From IMG/VR virus record IMGVR_UViG_3300050821_003608, positions 1 to 64,000 of that record: a stretch of DNA of 64,000 bases. One strand, written 5' to 3'. Shown in pieces: positions 25,001 through 32,544 of the stretch (position 1 is its first letter; each line of letters begins with the position of its first letter). A program made the translations under genes and the position numbers. The notes under the pieces were generated by a model. That model saw nothing but the letters and a program-made list of their open reading frames with translations. It had not been told where the DNA came from and did no database searches. The stretch comes from a virus.

Positions 25001-25441
25001 ATGCCCTACGTAGCAATGCAACGCCTCGCAGTTCAGGGAGTTTACGCGCTATTTGAGCAAGCTATCGCGCACAAGCTCCAGTATCCCAAGATTAGACTCC
25101 AAACCGTCACGCAGACACCCGTTGTGCTGTCACGCGCTGGGAAGATGTCCAAGTACACTGGACAGATTATGGTGACGGATGGCGGACCATTCGGCGCTAA
25201 CCGTTATTTCGGACGCATTGACCTTGACGGAGTGTTCCACGCGACGGACTCCGCTGACGTGCCAGTGTTTCACTTGTTGCAACGCCTGAGCGAAAACCCG
25301 GCGGATGTTGCCAGCGAGTATGGCAAGCTGACGGGTAATTGCTGTTTCTGCCAGCTTGGATTGAAGGACGCAAGGTCAACGGCGGTTGGATACGGTCCAG
25401 TGTGCGCGGACCATTTCGGATTGCCTTGGGGAACACACTGA
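25001..25441 (+). CDS. DUF6011-like protein, 146 aa, first early gene
   Basis: The ATG in MPYVAMQRLAVQGVYALFEQ is chosen over an upstream TTG because it falls just after the predicted transcript start. The C-terminal part has GNCCFCQLGLKDARSTAVGY then GPVCADHFGLPWG, the cysteine pattern of the DUF6011 domain (two CxxC-like pairs around a GYGPVC core), which is often a small zinc-binding tail on phage proteins. The N-terminal domain may act on a ligand or nucleic acid (YFGRIDLDGVFHAT). Function unknown; expressed early. Confidence 0.65.
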   Translation: MPYVAMQRLAVQGVYALFEQAIAHKLQYPKIRLQTVTQTPVVLSRAGKMSKYTGQIMVTDGGPFGANRYFGRIDLDGVFHATDSADVPVFHLLQRLSENPADVASEYGKLTGNCCFCQLGLKDARSTAVGYGPVCADHFGLPWGTH

Positions 25442-25442
25442 C

Positions 25443-25517
25443 ATGACCAAACTCCAATTGCAACGAATCGCGCGGGAACGCGCCAAGTCAATCCGCGCGG
25501 CACGGTTAGGCCAATGA
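25443..25517 (+). CDS. Micro-protein of 24 aa
   Basis: ATG two bases after the previous stop, and its TGA overlaps the next ATG (ATGA), the spacing seen throughout this operon. Basic helix beginning MTKLQLQRIARERAKSIR. No clear ribosome site of its own; translation would rely on coupling. Could be a short regulatory peptide or an artefact of tight gene packing. Confidence 0.4.
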   Translation: MTKLQLQRIARERAKSIRAARLGQ

Positions 25518-25726
25518 AACTCAACGTCACCATTGGTGGAAGCCATCGCAAGTTTAACCGTCAGATGGACGCGCTACAGCCATTCGCGGATGGACTGCCA
25601 CTGCGCACGCGCTTGTACGGCAAGTTGTTCACCTTGACCATTACCGATTCGCCGGAAGCGCGGGAGACTATGAAGCGCGTTGGCGCTACGGTGTCGCGTT
25701 GGCAACCGGATTGGCTCAACGAGTAG
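25514..25726 (+). CDS. Unknown early protein, 70 aa
   Basis: Starts MKLNVTIGGSHRKFNRQMDA and ends MKRVGATVSRWQPDWLNE. Mixed alpha-beta composition with basic residues. The open frame is bounded by an ATGA overlap upstream and a strong hairpin downstream. No domain recognised. Confidence 0.6.
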   Translation: MKLNVTIGGSHRKFNRQMDALQPFADGLPLRTRLYGKLFTLTITDSPEARETMKRVGATVSRWQPDWLNE

Positions 25727-25740
25727 CATGGCTCCAGTCT

Positions 25741-25762
25741 CGCGTCTCCCCTGGGGGACGCG
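25741..25762 (+). repeat. GC-rich hairpin between early genes
   Basis: CGCGTC pairs with GACGCG around a CCCC/GGGG core. It sits in the 70-base gap before the next gene, with no T run. May protect or process the polycistronic early message. Confidence 0.55.
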
Positions 25763-25796
25763 GGGAAGTGGCCAGCACAGTGAGAGGGAGGACAAT

Positions 25797-26117
25797 ATGA
25801 ACGCGTACATCTATCAAGCTGACATTTATTGCGTGGATTGTGGCGAGGCAATCAAGCGAAGGGTGGAGCGCGACACGCCCGCGAATGTACCAGCGAATCC
25901 CAACGATGAACGGACGTTCGACTCTGACGATTATCCCAAGGGACCGTACACGGACGGTGGAGGGGAAGCGGATTGTCCTCAACATTGCGGTATGTGCCGT
26001 GTTCACCTTGAGAATCCGCTAACACGCGACGGCGAACAGTACGTATTACGGGCAATCAATTCGGAATGTTGCACCATTCCAGAATGGCGGGAGTATTACT
26101 CGTATTTGTTCGCCTAG
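25797..26117 (+). CDS. Cysteine-rich early protein, 106 aa
   Basis: ATG six bases after GGGAGG; the open frame extends upstream but lacks this site. Contains YCVDCGEAIKRR, an acidic loop ending DYPKGPYTDGGGEADCPQHC and then GMCRVHLENPLTRDGEQYV, giving several CxxC-type pairs. This pattern recurs in small phage proteins I have seen before but whose function is not known. Likely zinc-binding. Confidence 0.65.
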   Translation: MNAYIYQADIYCVDCGEAIKRRVERDTPANVPANPNDERTFDSDDYPKGPYTDGGGEADCPQHCGMCRVHLENPLTRDGEQYVLRAINSECCTIPEWREYYSYLFA

Positions 26118-26126
26118 CCACAGTCT

Positions 26127-26154
26127 CAAGCCCATTCAAACGCGCGTGGGCTTG
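26127..26154 (+). repeat. 8-bp hairpin between early genes
   Basis: CAAGCCCA pairs with TGGGCTTG across a 12-base loop, in the gap before the next gene. No T run. Similar in position to the hairpins at 25.74 and 27.62 kb. Confidence 0.55.
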
Positions 26155-26186
26155 GGGAAGTGACTAGGTTAGGGGAGGGTGACACC

Positions 26187-26447
26187 ATGAACTATATTGT
26201 GGGCAGTAACGCGGATCGTTTCTTCACGGAGTACCGCAAGCAATTGGAAAATGCCTTGCGTGATTATCCTCAAGAGTACGCGTTTCCGGCCAGTGAATTG
26301 CCGAACGTGTTCGAGCGGATGCGCGTCGCGATCGAGAATGGCAGTGCGAACAAGGACAGCCGCGCGATCAAGGCGACATGCAAGATGTTGGGGATTAAGC
26401 ACACCTACACGGCGATTCGCGAATACCTCGCGACGGTGCCAGCATGA
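26187..26447 (+). CDS. Unknown early protein, 86 aa
   Basis: ATG with GGGAGGG seven bases upstream. Starts MNYIVGSNADRFFTEYRKQL; helical with a C-terminal IKATCKMLGIKHTYTAIREY. The last residues could form a helix-turn-helix-like unit, but evidence is weak. Its stop overlaps the next ATG by four bases. Probably a small DNA-binding or host-takeover protein; unknown. Confidence 0.6.
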   Translation: MNYIVGSNADRFFTEYRKQLENALRDYPQEYAFPASELPNVFERMRVAIENGSANKDSRAIKATCKMLGIKHTYTAIREYLATVPA

Positions 26448-26647
26448 CCGCGCGTGGGGAGATCGTAACGCTCGGCGCAACGTCGCACGGTCCCGCGTGG
26501 GACGCCAACACGTTCCGGGTGGTCGTACTTGAAGACAGGCCGGACGCGCTGATTGCCGTGAGTGAACGTAGGTACTTCGAGACTCACGGCGAAGCGGTCA
26601 AAACTCCGGGGATATTCCCCAAGTTTGCGTGGGAGGTCCGCCAATGA
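26444..26647 (+). CDS. Unknown early protein, 67 aa
   Basis: ATGA overlaps at both ends. Beta-rich start (GEIVTLGATSHGPAWDANTF, RVVVLEDRPDALIAVSERRY) and a C-terminal KFAWEVRQ. Compact small fold with no metal pattern. Function not recognised. Confidence 0.55.
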   Translation: MTARGEIVTLGATSHGPAWDANTFRVVVLEDRPDALIAVSERRYFETHGEAVKTPGIFPKFAWEVRQ

Positions 26648-26862
26648 CCCGCACCGTCACCATACCCGCTATCAATCGCACCGTCAGTCTCGCGGCCTAC
26701 GTCAAGGCGATCAAGCTGGCACTGGCGAATCCCGACATGGAGTTTACTCACGGGCTCACTACCTGGTGGCCGACCAAGGGGAGTGAGATTGTCGAGCAGT
26801 TCCGCGACGGCATGCACGACCGGATTAGTCAAGGGGTGCCGTACAGTCAACGAGGGTTGTAG
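26644..26862 (+). CDS. Unknown conserved-looking early protein, 72 aa
   Basis: Starts MTRTVTIPAINRTVSLAAYV. The middle phrase EFTHGLTTWWPTKGSEIVEQ and the end FRDGMHDRIS look like a recurring small phage family of unknown function. Mixed alpha-beta. Tightly coupled to the preceding gene by ATGA. Confidence 0.6.
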   Translation: MTRTVTIPAINRTVSLAAYVKAIKLALANPDMEFTHGLTTWWPTKGSEIVEQFRDGMHDRISQGVPYSQRGL

Positions 26863-26926
26863 TCGTAGTGGGAGGGACCGTACCACGCAACGGGGAATGC
26901 GCGCGCGCCAATGGAAAGGAATACAA

Positions 26927-27613
26927 ATGGGAACGGTATCAGATGAACAACGATTCCGAGACATCCTCGCTGTACTAGCTGTGGACTCTGAGAAGTTTTG
27001 GGCCAATGGCAAGGTCATGCAAGCCGAATATGAAGCCGAATTGGCTGCTGACTATCACACGCGATTCCCACGACGTAAGTACGTGGCTTCTAAGTTTGAC
27101 GAATGCCCAAACGGAGCAACGATAACGGCGAAGTGGAAAGCCGAAGTAGACAAGGTGTGTGCTGCCCACGACGATACAAAGAAAGAACGGAAAGCCGAAT
27201 TGGATAAGATAGCTGAGGCATTGGAAGTTTGGATTACACCCGAACTGAACCTAGTCCACACAGTTCATGCTTCAACGTACGCTTCCCAAGGATTCGGGTG
27301 TGAGAAGTACACACGACAACGCGCTGAGAGTTACGCTGACACAGCACGATTCAACAATCTTACCGCCGAGGTCCGGCCTGTAGGTGAACGATGTTCCGGT
27401 TCCTATGGTATGTCGTTTCAGGATTACGGGGTTTTTGTCAACACCGATTCAGTAGGCTGGGAGTTGGTGCAGCGCAAACCAAGCCAAACTATAAAGGAAT
27501 GGCTAAAGTCTTGTTGGAAGCGTGGAGTCAATCCGCGAGTCTACAATCCATTCCTACCATACGGCCTAGAGGAAAAGATGGGGCTGGATTATTTCGGAGG
27601 CGAGGCGGTGTAG
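26927..27613 (+). CDS. Unknown early protein, 228 aa
   Basis: The ATG has AAGGA six bases upstream; the longer open frame starts inside the preceding gene. N-terminal helical part (LAVLAVDSEKFWANGKVMQA) with many Lys/Glu (DDTKKERKAELDKIAEALEV), then an aromatic C-terminal half (GMSFQDYGVFVNTDSVGWEL). Base composition is less GC-rich than most of the window. No family recognised. Confidence 0.6.
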   Translation: MGTVSDEQRFRDILAVLAVDSEKFWANGKVMQAEYEAELAADYHTRFPRRKYVASKFDECPNGATITAKWKAEVDKVCAAHDDTKKERKAELDKIAEALEVWITPELNLVHTVHASTYASQGFGCEKYTRQRAESYADTARFNNLTAEVRPVGERCSGSYGMSFQDYGVFVNTDSVGWELVQRKPSQTIKEWLKSCWKRGVNPRVYNPFLPYGLEEKMGLDYFGGEAV

Positions 27614-27622
27614 GGAGCGTAA

Positions 27623-27659
27623 CCCCGCACGCGGAAGCGGGGACAGTCCGGGCAGGACT
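27623..27659 (+). repeat. Two tandem hairpins between early genes
   Basis: CCCCGC/GCGGGG with an 8-base loop, then AGTCC/GGACT with a 5-base loop, in the gap of about 65 bases upstream of the next gene. Not followed by T. Position matches the other early intergenic hairpins. Confidence 0.5.
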
Positions 27660-27679
27660 ATAAACACGGAGGCAAGGGT

Positions 27680-28003
27680 ATGGCAGTCACATCGAAAGAG
27701 AAAATGGAGTTCGCCTACGCAATGGCGAGGCACAGCACGGTCACACAGCACGAGTGCTTGCGATTGCTCAGGCTAGCCGCGACGGTACAACGGCTGGCCA
27801 CGGAAGCGTGCAACCGAGAATTGACCGAGCGCGAGGTGCGGAAGGACGAGAAGGTCCAGATGGACATTATCGCTATTCTCGCGCCGCACGATTGCGAGGC
27901 CAAGTTCCAGGGCGATCCGCGAGGGTGCTGCGTCAAGGTCAAGGTTCCAGACGGCTACACAAACGACTGGGGACGGGAGGGGATATGCGTGCCGACAAGC
28001 TAA
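27680..28003 (+). CDS. Unknown early protein, 107 aa
   Basis: ATG behind GGAGGCAAGGGT. Helical N-terminus (EKMEFAYAMARHSTVTQHEC, LRLLRLAATVQRLATEACNR) and a C-terminal part with several Cys (PHDCEAKFQGDPRGCCVKVK, REGICVPTS). Possibly a helix-turn-helix with a small cysteine-stabilised tail. Not recognised. Confidence 0.6.
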   Translation: MAVTSKEKMEFAYAMARHSTVTQHECLRLLRLAATVQRLATEACNRELTEREVRKDEKVQMDIIAILAPHDCEAKFQGDPRGCCVKVKVPDGYTNDWGREGICVPTS

Positions 28004-28115
28004 CGGAGGTGAACATGCACGAGGCCAGCAGCACAAAGCCTCGTTGACCATCAGGACACGTCCCCTCGATTGTTCTCCCAAGTATGAGGGGACGTGGCCG
28101 GAGGATCAAAGGGAC

Positions 28116-28592
28116 ATGCTGACACACTCTCAACAGGTCGCCGTGAACGCGGCGAAGTTTCTGGTCAAGGTCGCAGTCACGGCTATTGTGCTGTGGATTG
28201 TGATGGTGCTGTTTCTCAGTCTCCCGGCGAGGGGGCAGGAACTACCAAAGGCGCCCGTCGCCAAGGTCAAGGTCGGGATCGTCGAAAAAGTGGAACTGTT
28301 CACCTTGGCCGGGAGCGCAGCCGCCGACTATGGAAGCACCGAGGGGATGCTCGGCCGGGGCTGGAAGGAATTGAACCCGGCGTTCGGGCCGCATCCGAGC
28401 CACGCGAGGCTCTGGGGGGTGGGCGCGGCGATTACGAGCGCGCAGGGTGGGGTGCTGCACTACACGGAACAGTCGAGGCATGCGTGGGTGCGGTGGCTGG
28501 GACGCGCGGGCTGGCTCTACGTCACGGAGGAGCATGTCCGGTTCACGATTCACAATCGAGGGCTAGGCAGGCCGAGGGGGAGGGTGCAATGA
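28116..28592 (+). CDS. Single-pass membrane protein, 158 aa
   Basis: The ATG at MLTHSQQVAVNAAKF is chosen, with AAGGGAC upstream. One strong hydrophobic segment (FLVKVAVTAIVLWIVMVLFL) near residues 14-35, then a soluble part with the phrase ADYGSTEGMLGRGWKELNPA and SHARLWGVGAAITSAQGGVL. The late-unit protein at 22.2 kb has a comparable layout. The pattern recurs in unclassified phage proteins; function unknown. Confidence 0.6.
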   Translation: MLTHSQQVAVNAAKFLVKVAVTAIVLWIVMVLFLSLPARGQELPKAPVAKVKVGIVEKVELFTLAGSAAADYGSTEGMLGRGWKELNPAFGPHPSHARLWGVGAAITSAQGGVLHYTEQSRHAWVRWLGRAGWLYVTEEHVRFTIHNRGLGRPRGRVQ

Positions 28593-28714
28593 CACTCGCG
28601 GAAGCCTATTGGACAGGCATGATAGTCGGGGGGTGTGTGATGGCCACGCTCGGGTGGTTGGGGTGGTGGCTTGGGCAGCGACCGTGGCGACAGCCACAGA
28701 GGAGGGGATTATGA
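28589..28714 (+). CDS. Small membrane protein, 41 aa
   Basis: ATGA overlaps on both sides and a GGGGGAGGG site upstream. Begins MTLAEAYWTGMIVGGCVMAT followed by LGWLGWWLGQRP, one transmembrane helix with a basic C-terminal tail. Too small to assign; small toxin, holin or signalling peptides are possibilities. Confidence 0.6.
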   Translation: MTLAEAYWTGMIVGGCVMATLGWLGWWLGQRPWRQPQRRGL

Positions 28715-29208
28715 CGCGCGGGGAGGAGCTAGTTCAGGCGCAGGACTATGCGAAGTGGATGGTGCTGCGCATCGTCCGGGACGAGGAGGACGCCAGGGAC
28801 GTGCTGCAAACGGCCACGGTCAAGGCACTGGTAGCCTTGCGCGAGGGGAGATTCCGCGGGGACTGCTCGCTCAAGACGTGGTTCTCGACGATCGCGCAGA
28901 ACGAGGCCAAGATGGTGCTCAGGGGCAGGCTGGGTGCGAAGGGGACTAGACAGTTTTTGTCATTCGACGAGGGGGACGGGGCCGAGGTGGAGCAGCTTCG
29001 GTCTGAGGAAGTGTCGCCGCTGGAGCGGGTGGTGCAGGGCGAGGTGGTGGCGAGGGTGAGGCACGCGATAGCGAGGCTCTCCCCGCTGATGAGGGAGGAA
29101 GCCGGGAGATGGCTGGCCGGCGACAAGGTAGGCGCAGATGGAAGGCGGAAGGCCAGGCGGCATCACGCCAGGGTCAGGCTGAGGGAACTATTGAGTGTGG
29201 TCCAATGA
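28711..29208 (+). CDS. ECF-type sigma factor-like protein, 165 aa
   Basis: ATG after AGGAGGGGATT. Residues about 10-75 match sigma-70 region 2: YAKWMVLRIVRDEEDARDVL, then EGRFRGDCSLKTWFSTIAQN, the WL.TIA-type phrase of ECF factors. The C-terminal region is shorter and more basic than a normal region 4 (GADGRRKARRHHARVRLREL), so -35 recognition could differ. Predicted to redirect host RNA polymerase, perhaps to the late promoters whose -10 boxes are poor. Coupled to small genes on both sides. Confidence 0.75.
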   Translation: MTRGEELVQAQDYAKWMVLRIVRDEEDARDVLQTATVKALVALREGRFRGDCSLKTWFSTIAQNEAKMVLRGRLGAKGTRQFLSFDEGDGAEVEQLRSEEVSPLERVVQGEVVARVRHAIARLSPLMREEAGRWLAGDKVGADGRRKARRHHARVRLRELLSVVQ

Positions 29209-29420
29209 GGACGCGAGGGACGAGGCTCTATGTGGAAGGGAAGCACGCACGGGATGCGTGGTGGACGAGGGTGTACTGGGTGCCCGTGTTCAGCATGAAG
29301 GCGGCCGAGAGGTGGATACCAGTGGCCGATGGGATGACCGTCCCAGGGGAGAGGACGAGGGAAGGTCTAGGGAGACTACTTCGCATCCGCACGATATGCC
29401 AGATGGAGCGGGTCCAGTGA
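29205..29420 (+). CDS. Unknown early protein, 71 aa
   Basis: ATGA overlap with the sigma-like gene. Starts MRTRGTRLYVEGKHARDAWW, basic and beta-rich, ending in a helix (REGLGRLLRIRTICQMERVQ). May be a partner of the sigma-like protein because of coupling. Not recognised. Confidence 0.55.
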   Translation: MRTRGTRLYVEGKHARDAWWTRVYWVPVFSMKAAERWIPVADGMTVPGERTREGLGRLLRIRTICQMERVQ

Positions 29421-29479
29421 CACGTCGGGCTTGGTGGTTCGTGGCGTTGGTGATTTTGGCTGTTTTGGAGTTGCTCTAA
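29417..29479 (+). CDS. Single-helix micro-protein, 20 aa
   Basis: GTG overlapping the previous TGA (GTGA). Product VTRRAWWFVALVILAVLELL is a basic start and one membrane helix with nothing else. Last gene of the first early block, ending three bases before the end of the convergent minus-strand gene. Could be a tiny membrane toxin or anchor. Confidence 0.45.
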   Translation: MTRRAWWFVALVILAVLELL

Positions 29480-29481
29480 GG

Positions 29482-30330
29482 TCAACTAGGGGGCGACGGA
29501 ACCGGTGGGACGGTCGAAATCCACACAAACTCACTCTCAGGTGTCTGTGGTCCGTGCGATTTAGTGTGCCGGAAGCACCCAGGAACCTTGCACAAGGGCT
29601 CAGGGGGAGGATCTTGGGTACTACCAACGGAAAAGTTATCCGGTAAGGTGTCTTTCTCTATACCGGATAACTTTATGTCCTTACGTCCTTGTTGTGAGAG
29701 TCCTTGGAAGAACAACACACGTTTGGATAGTTCCAATTCGGCCCGGAGAGAGTAGTTGGTAGGGAGGTCGGGAGCTAGGACGAGCCGGAGACGCTCGAAG
29801 AAGTCCACCTTGGGGTGGGATGAGACTTGGAGGGAGTAGTCGTGGGAGCGGAGCAGTTCGATGGTCGGAGTCGGGATGGAGTGGATCGAGGCGAGCAGGA
29901 GGACCTTGTGGACGAGCCGGCCACCCTCGGGACAGCCCAGCTTGGACAGGATGGGTCCGAGCGGCGCCAAGAGGGAGCGGATTAGCTTGCCGTCTCCTTC
30001 AAAGCGCAGGATCGTGAAGTTCTCCGGGCAGATGAGGTGAAGCTTGCGGTACTTTTCATACTCGGCCGTGGCGAGGAGCTGGGAACAGTGGATGCACCCG
30101 CGGCGCTTACAAGCGGAGATGTTCTGTTTGTACCTGCCTTTGGGGGTGTCGTGCGTCCGCCAGATGGTCGAGCAGTTGTCGAGCTTGGCGGCGATCTTGA
30201 GGTGGCGCTCGCAGCCAGGGTCGAGGTCGTAGATAAACTGAGCGTAAGACTTGGTGAAGGTGGGGACTTGGACGACGTTGCAGAGTTCGTGGAGTTGGGC
30301 CAACGTGGGAACGAACTGGTGTGTGGACAT
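29482..30330 (-). CDS. Lone minus-strand early protein, 282 aa, possible zinc finger
   Basis: The only leftward gene between 25 and 47 kb. The ATG at MSTHQFVPTLAQLHELCNVV is chosen over an upstream start in the leader. A cysteine group (DNCSTIWRTHDTPKGRYKQN, ISACKRRGCIHCSQLLA) recalls the zinc-binding C-x5-C-x2-C elements of replication initiators and relaxase-like proteins, but no catalytic tyrosine motif can be placed. The last 60 residues are Pro-rich. Opposed transcription suggests a regulator or initiator. AT-richer leader upstream. Confidence 0.55.
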   Translation of the reverse strand: MSTHQFVPTLAQLHELCNVVQVPTFTKSYAQFIYDLDPGCERHLKIAAKLDNCSTIWRTHDTPKGRYKQNISACKRRGCIHCSQLLATAEYEKYRKLHLICPENFTILRFEGDGKLIRSLLAPLGPILSKLGCPEGGRLVHKVLLLASIHSIPTPTIELLRSHDYSLQVSSHPKVDFFERLRLVLAPDLPTNYSLRAELELSKRVLFFQGLSQQGRKDIKLSGIEKDTLPDNFSVGSTQDPPPEPLCKVPGCFRHTKSHGPQTPESEFVWISTVPPVPSPPS

Positions 30331-30368
30331 AGGTAGTAGTCCTCTCCTGTGGACACAAGATAGGAGAG

Positions 30369-30394
30369 GGGCCGGGGTGTCCACTCCCCGGCCC
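30369..30394 (-). repeat. 9-bp GC hairpin in leader of minus-strand gene
   Basis: GGGCCGGGG pairs with CCCCGGCCC around an 8-base loop, 40 bases before the ATG. No T run follows. It could control translation or processing of that message. Confidence 0.6.
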
Positions 30395-30447
30395 TTCTGA
30401 GAGGTCGAATCGCTCCCGAAGGAGTGCCCGCCCAGCCTCGGGTGGAG

Positions 30448-30476
30448 ATTCGCATAGGTGGGCTGGTGGCTGTCAA
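30448..30476 (-). promoter_or_regulatory. Possible leftward promoter
   Basis: TTGACA at 30476-30471 followed by GCGAAT at 17 bases or TATGCG at 14 bases. The -10 is poor. Proposed for the minus-strand gene ending at 29.48 kb. Confidence 0.35.
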
Positions 30477-30603
30477 GTAAAAAGTGAGGCTTAGTGAAAA
30501 ATAATTTAGAGGCTCATCCTACGTAAATACTAGTCATAATTAGACTTGCAGGCGGAGTGCTCGGGAGATGCTGGCGGGAGGACGCAAGTAACAAAAATAA
30601 TGC

Positions 30604-30632
30604 TTGACAAGCATTCGGACTTTTGCTAAAAA
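30604..30632 (+). promoter_or_regulatory. Rightward promoter before helicase
   Basis: TTGACA, 17 bases, TAAAAA. The context CTTGACAAGCATTCG and TTTTGCTA is shared with the promoter at 24.94 kb and in part with 24.50 kb, which defines a phage promoter family. The GTG of the helicase is 31 bases downstream of the box. Confidence 0.8.
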
Positions 30633-30662
30633 CGAGCCGTTGGCTCGCAATGGAGGTGGACA

Positions 30663-32186
30663 GTGGAGTGGAGCGCATACCAGAGCGACATTTTCAGGTG
30701 GATCGAGGAGAGTCGGGACAGCCTCATCATCGAAGCCGTCGCCGGCTCAGGCAAGACCACGACCATCGTCGAGGCCATCAAGCACGTCCCTCCCGAGCAG
30801 TCGGTCGTGTTCCTTGCGTTCAACAAGAGCATCGCCGAGGAGCTGAAGCGTAGGGTGACTCAGCCTAACGCTAAGTGTATGACTTTGCACAGCTTAGGGT
30901 TGAGCGCGTGGAAGCAGGCGCTCACTTGGGACGCCCAAGGACTGAACATCGACGGCAAGAAGATCAGGAACATCATCGACGAGATGGAACTGGAATGGGG
31001 GAAGTGGACCAAGGAGATGACCAAGTTGGTCGGGCTCGCCAAGGGCGGAGGGATAGTCCCGAAGGGATTGGAGGTCAAGTATTCCGGGCTAGTCGAGGAC
31101 TCCGAGGACGTGTGGGAGGATCTGATGGAGCTGTACGACATCGACCCCGACCAAGTGGACCTTGGGCTTGTCAGGGAAGTGCTCACGCGCTCGATCGAGC
31201 AAGCGCGGGAGGTGATTGATTTTGATGACATGTTGTACATGCCGGTCATCGCGGGGGCGGAGTTTCAGAAGGCCGACGTGGTGTTTCTGGACGAGGCGCA
31301 GGACGTGAACGGGATTCAGGCCGAGATTGTGTCGAGGATGCTCCTACCGGAGTCGCGCGTAGTGGCCGTGGGCGATCCCAACCAAGCCATCTACGGCTTC
31401 CGCGGCGCACTGTCGGACTCCATGCACCAGATTGGAAGGAGATTCCACTGCACGTCCCTCCCGCTGAGTGTGAGCTATCGCTGCCCGAAGTCGGTGGTGG
31501 CGAAGGCGAGGGAGTGGGTCAGCCACATCCTGCCGCATGAGGATTCGATCGAGGGCATCGTGGAGGACGCGGGGGACTGGCGAGTGGGGGACTTCCGGCC
31601 GGGGGACGCCATCCTCTGTAGGAACGCTCGACCGGTGGTCGCCATTGCGTTCCTCCTGATAAGGAACAAGGTCGCCGCGAGAGTGGTCGGAAGGGACATC
31701 GGACAAGGCTTGGTCAGCCTCATCAATAAGATGAAGGCCTCGACGATCCTCGACCTCGACGAACGACTCAGCAAGTATCGGAAGCGCGAAGTCGAGCGCG
31801 CGAAGGGGAAGGAAGCCAAGATTGGCGCTCTGGACGACAAGCTCGACACCATCAGAGTGTTCATGGACGAGGCCGGGCCGCACGCGGGCATCGGGACGCT
31901 CATCCAAAGTATCGAGGGCTTGTTCGGCGACGGCGCGGACATGCGCGGCATGGTCACCTGCTCGACGGTGCACAAAGCGAAAGGGATGGAGTGGGATCGG
32001 GTGTTCGTGCTGGACGCAGACACGCTGATGCCGTCGAGGTGGGCGCGGCAAGCGTGGGAGATGCAGCAGGAGGACAATCTCTGTTACGTCGCCGCGACGA
32101 GGGCCAAGAAGGAGTTACGGTACGTGTCGTCCGAGGGGCTAGGGATAGAGAGGAGGGAGCGTGCCGCATCGACCGAGAATGCCTAG
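30663..32186 (+). CDS. UvrD/PcrA-like SF1 helicase, 507 aa
   Basis: GTG start five bases after GGAGGT. Helicase motifs in order: Walker A EAVAGSGKTTT (Lys31), motif Ia LAFNKSIAEELKRR, Walker B VVFLDEAQDV, motif III VVAVGDPNQAIYGFRGA, motif IV SYRCPKSV, motif V STVHKAKGMEWD and motif VI CYVAATRAKKEL. All catalytic residues look intact. Likely unwinds DNA in replication or recombination together with the Cas4/RecB-like nuclease encoded 500 bases downstream. Shorter than cellular UvrD (about 720 residues), as often in phages. Confidence 0.9.
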   Translation: MEWSAYQSDIFRWIEESRDSLIIEAVAGSGKTTTIVEAIKHVPPEQSVVFLAFNKSIAEELKRRVTQPNAKCMTLHSLGLSAWKQALTWDAQGLNIDGKKIRNIIDEMELEWGKWTKEMTKLVGLAKGGGIVPKGLEVKYSGLVEDSEDVWEDLMELYDIDPDQVDLGLVREVLTRSIEQAREVIDFDDMLYMPVIAGAEFQKADVVFLDEAQDVNGIQAEIVSRMLLPESRVVAVGDPNQAIYGFRGALSDSMHQIGRRFHCTSLPLSVSYRCPKSVVAKAREWVSHILPHEDSIEGIVEDAGDWRVGDFRPGDAILCRNARPVVAIAFLLIRNKVAARVVGRDIGQGLVSLINKMKASTILDLDERLSKYRKREVERAKGKEAKIGALDDKLDTIRVFMDEAGPHAGIGTLIQSIEGLFGDGADMRGMVTCSTVHKAKGMEWDRVFVLDADTLMPSRWARQAWEMQQEDNLCYVAATRAKKELRYVSSEGLGIERRERAASTENA

Positions 32187-32544
32187 GCCACGGTGGCAGG
32201 GGAGCCGGCCGCTCAAGCTCATCACCGTGAGGATCGTGCCGAAGGAGGGCGAGGGGGTGGAGGAGAAACTCCCATTCCACGCGCCCGATGGGAGGTACTG
32301 GGCTGAGGAGAGCGTCGAGGAAGTCCTCGACCGGGTGATTGACTATCTCGATGGGAAGTATCCAGCTTGGGAGTTTCGGTTGGTGGCACTGAAGGGCGGA
32401 GGGCAGTTCAATTTTGTGTATGATGGGCCGCGGGCGCCCAGTGCGCTGGCGGAAGTCATGGCGAAGAGGGAAGGGAAGGTGGACAGTGAGAGCGAAGGTG
32501 ATTCGAGTGGAGTCGGGGGAATCGTTCACGGACAAGGAACGTAG
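32161..32544 (+). CDS. Unknown replication-module protein, 127 aa
   Basis: GTG after GAGGAGGGAGC, overlapping the helicase end by 26 bases; an ATG six codons later is an alternative. Core phrases RIVPKEGEGVEEKLPFHAPD, SVEEVLDRVIDYLDGKYPAW and FRLVALKGGGQFNFVYDG suggest a small alpha-beta domain. Acidic Ser-rich end. Coupled to the helicase, so perhaps a cofactor. Not recognised. Confidence 0.6.
   Translation: MPHRPRMPRPRWQGSRPLKLITVRIVPKEGEGVEEKLPFHAPDGRYWAEESVEEVLDRVIDYLDGKYPAWEFRLVALKGGGQFNFVYDGPRAPSALAEVMAKREGKVDSESEGDSSGVGGIVHGQGT

Larger units (their letters stand above)
30331..30662. other. Gene-free divergent leader region
   Basis: About 330 bases between the lone minus-strand gene and the helicase. 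Holds a 9-bp GC hairpin in the minus leader (30369-30394), a possible leftward TTGACA at 30476, an AT-rich stretch at 30480-30540 and a rightward promoter at 30604. Nothing in it supports a gene. Behaves as a second, smaller divergent control region. Confidence 0.6.

Noticed and set aside
28015-28047. 10-codon ORF after GGAGGTGAAC
   Set aside because: Ribosome site is good but the peptide (MHEASSTKPR) is too short to call; may be a leader.
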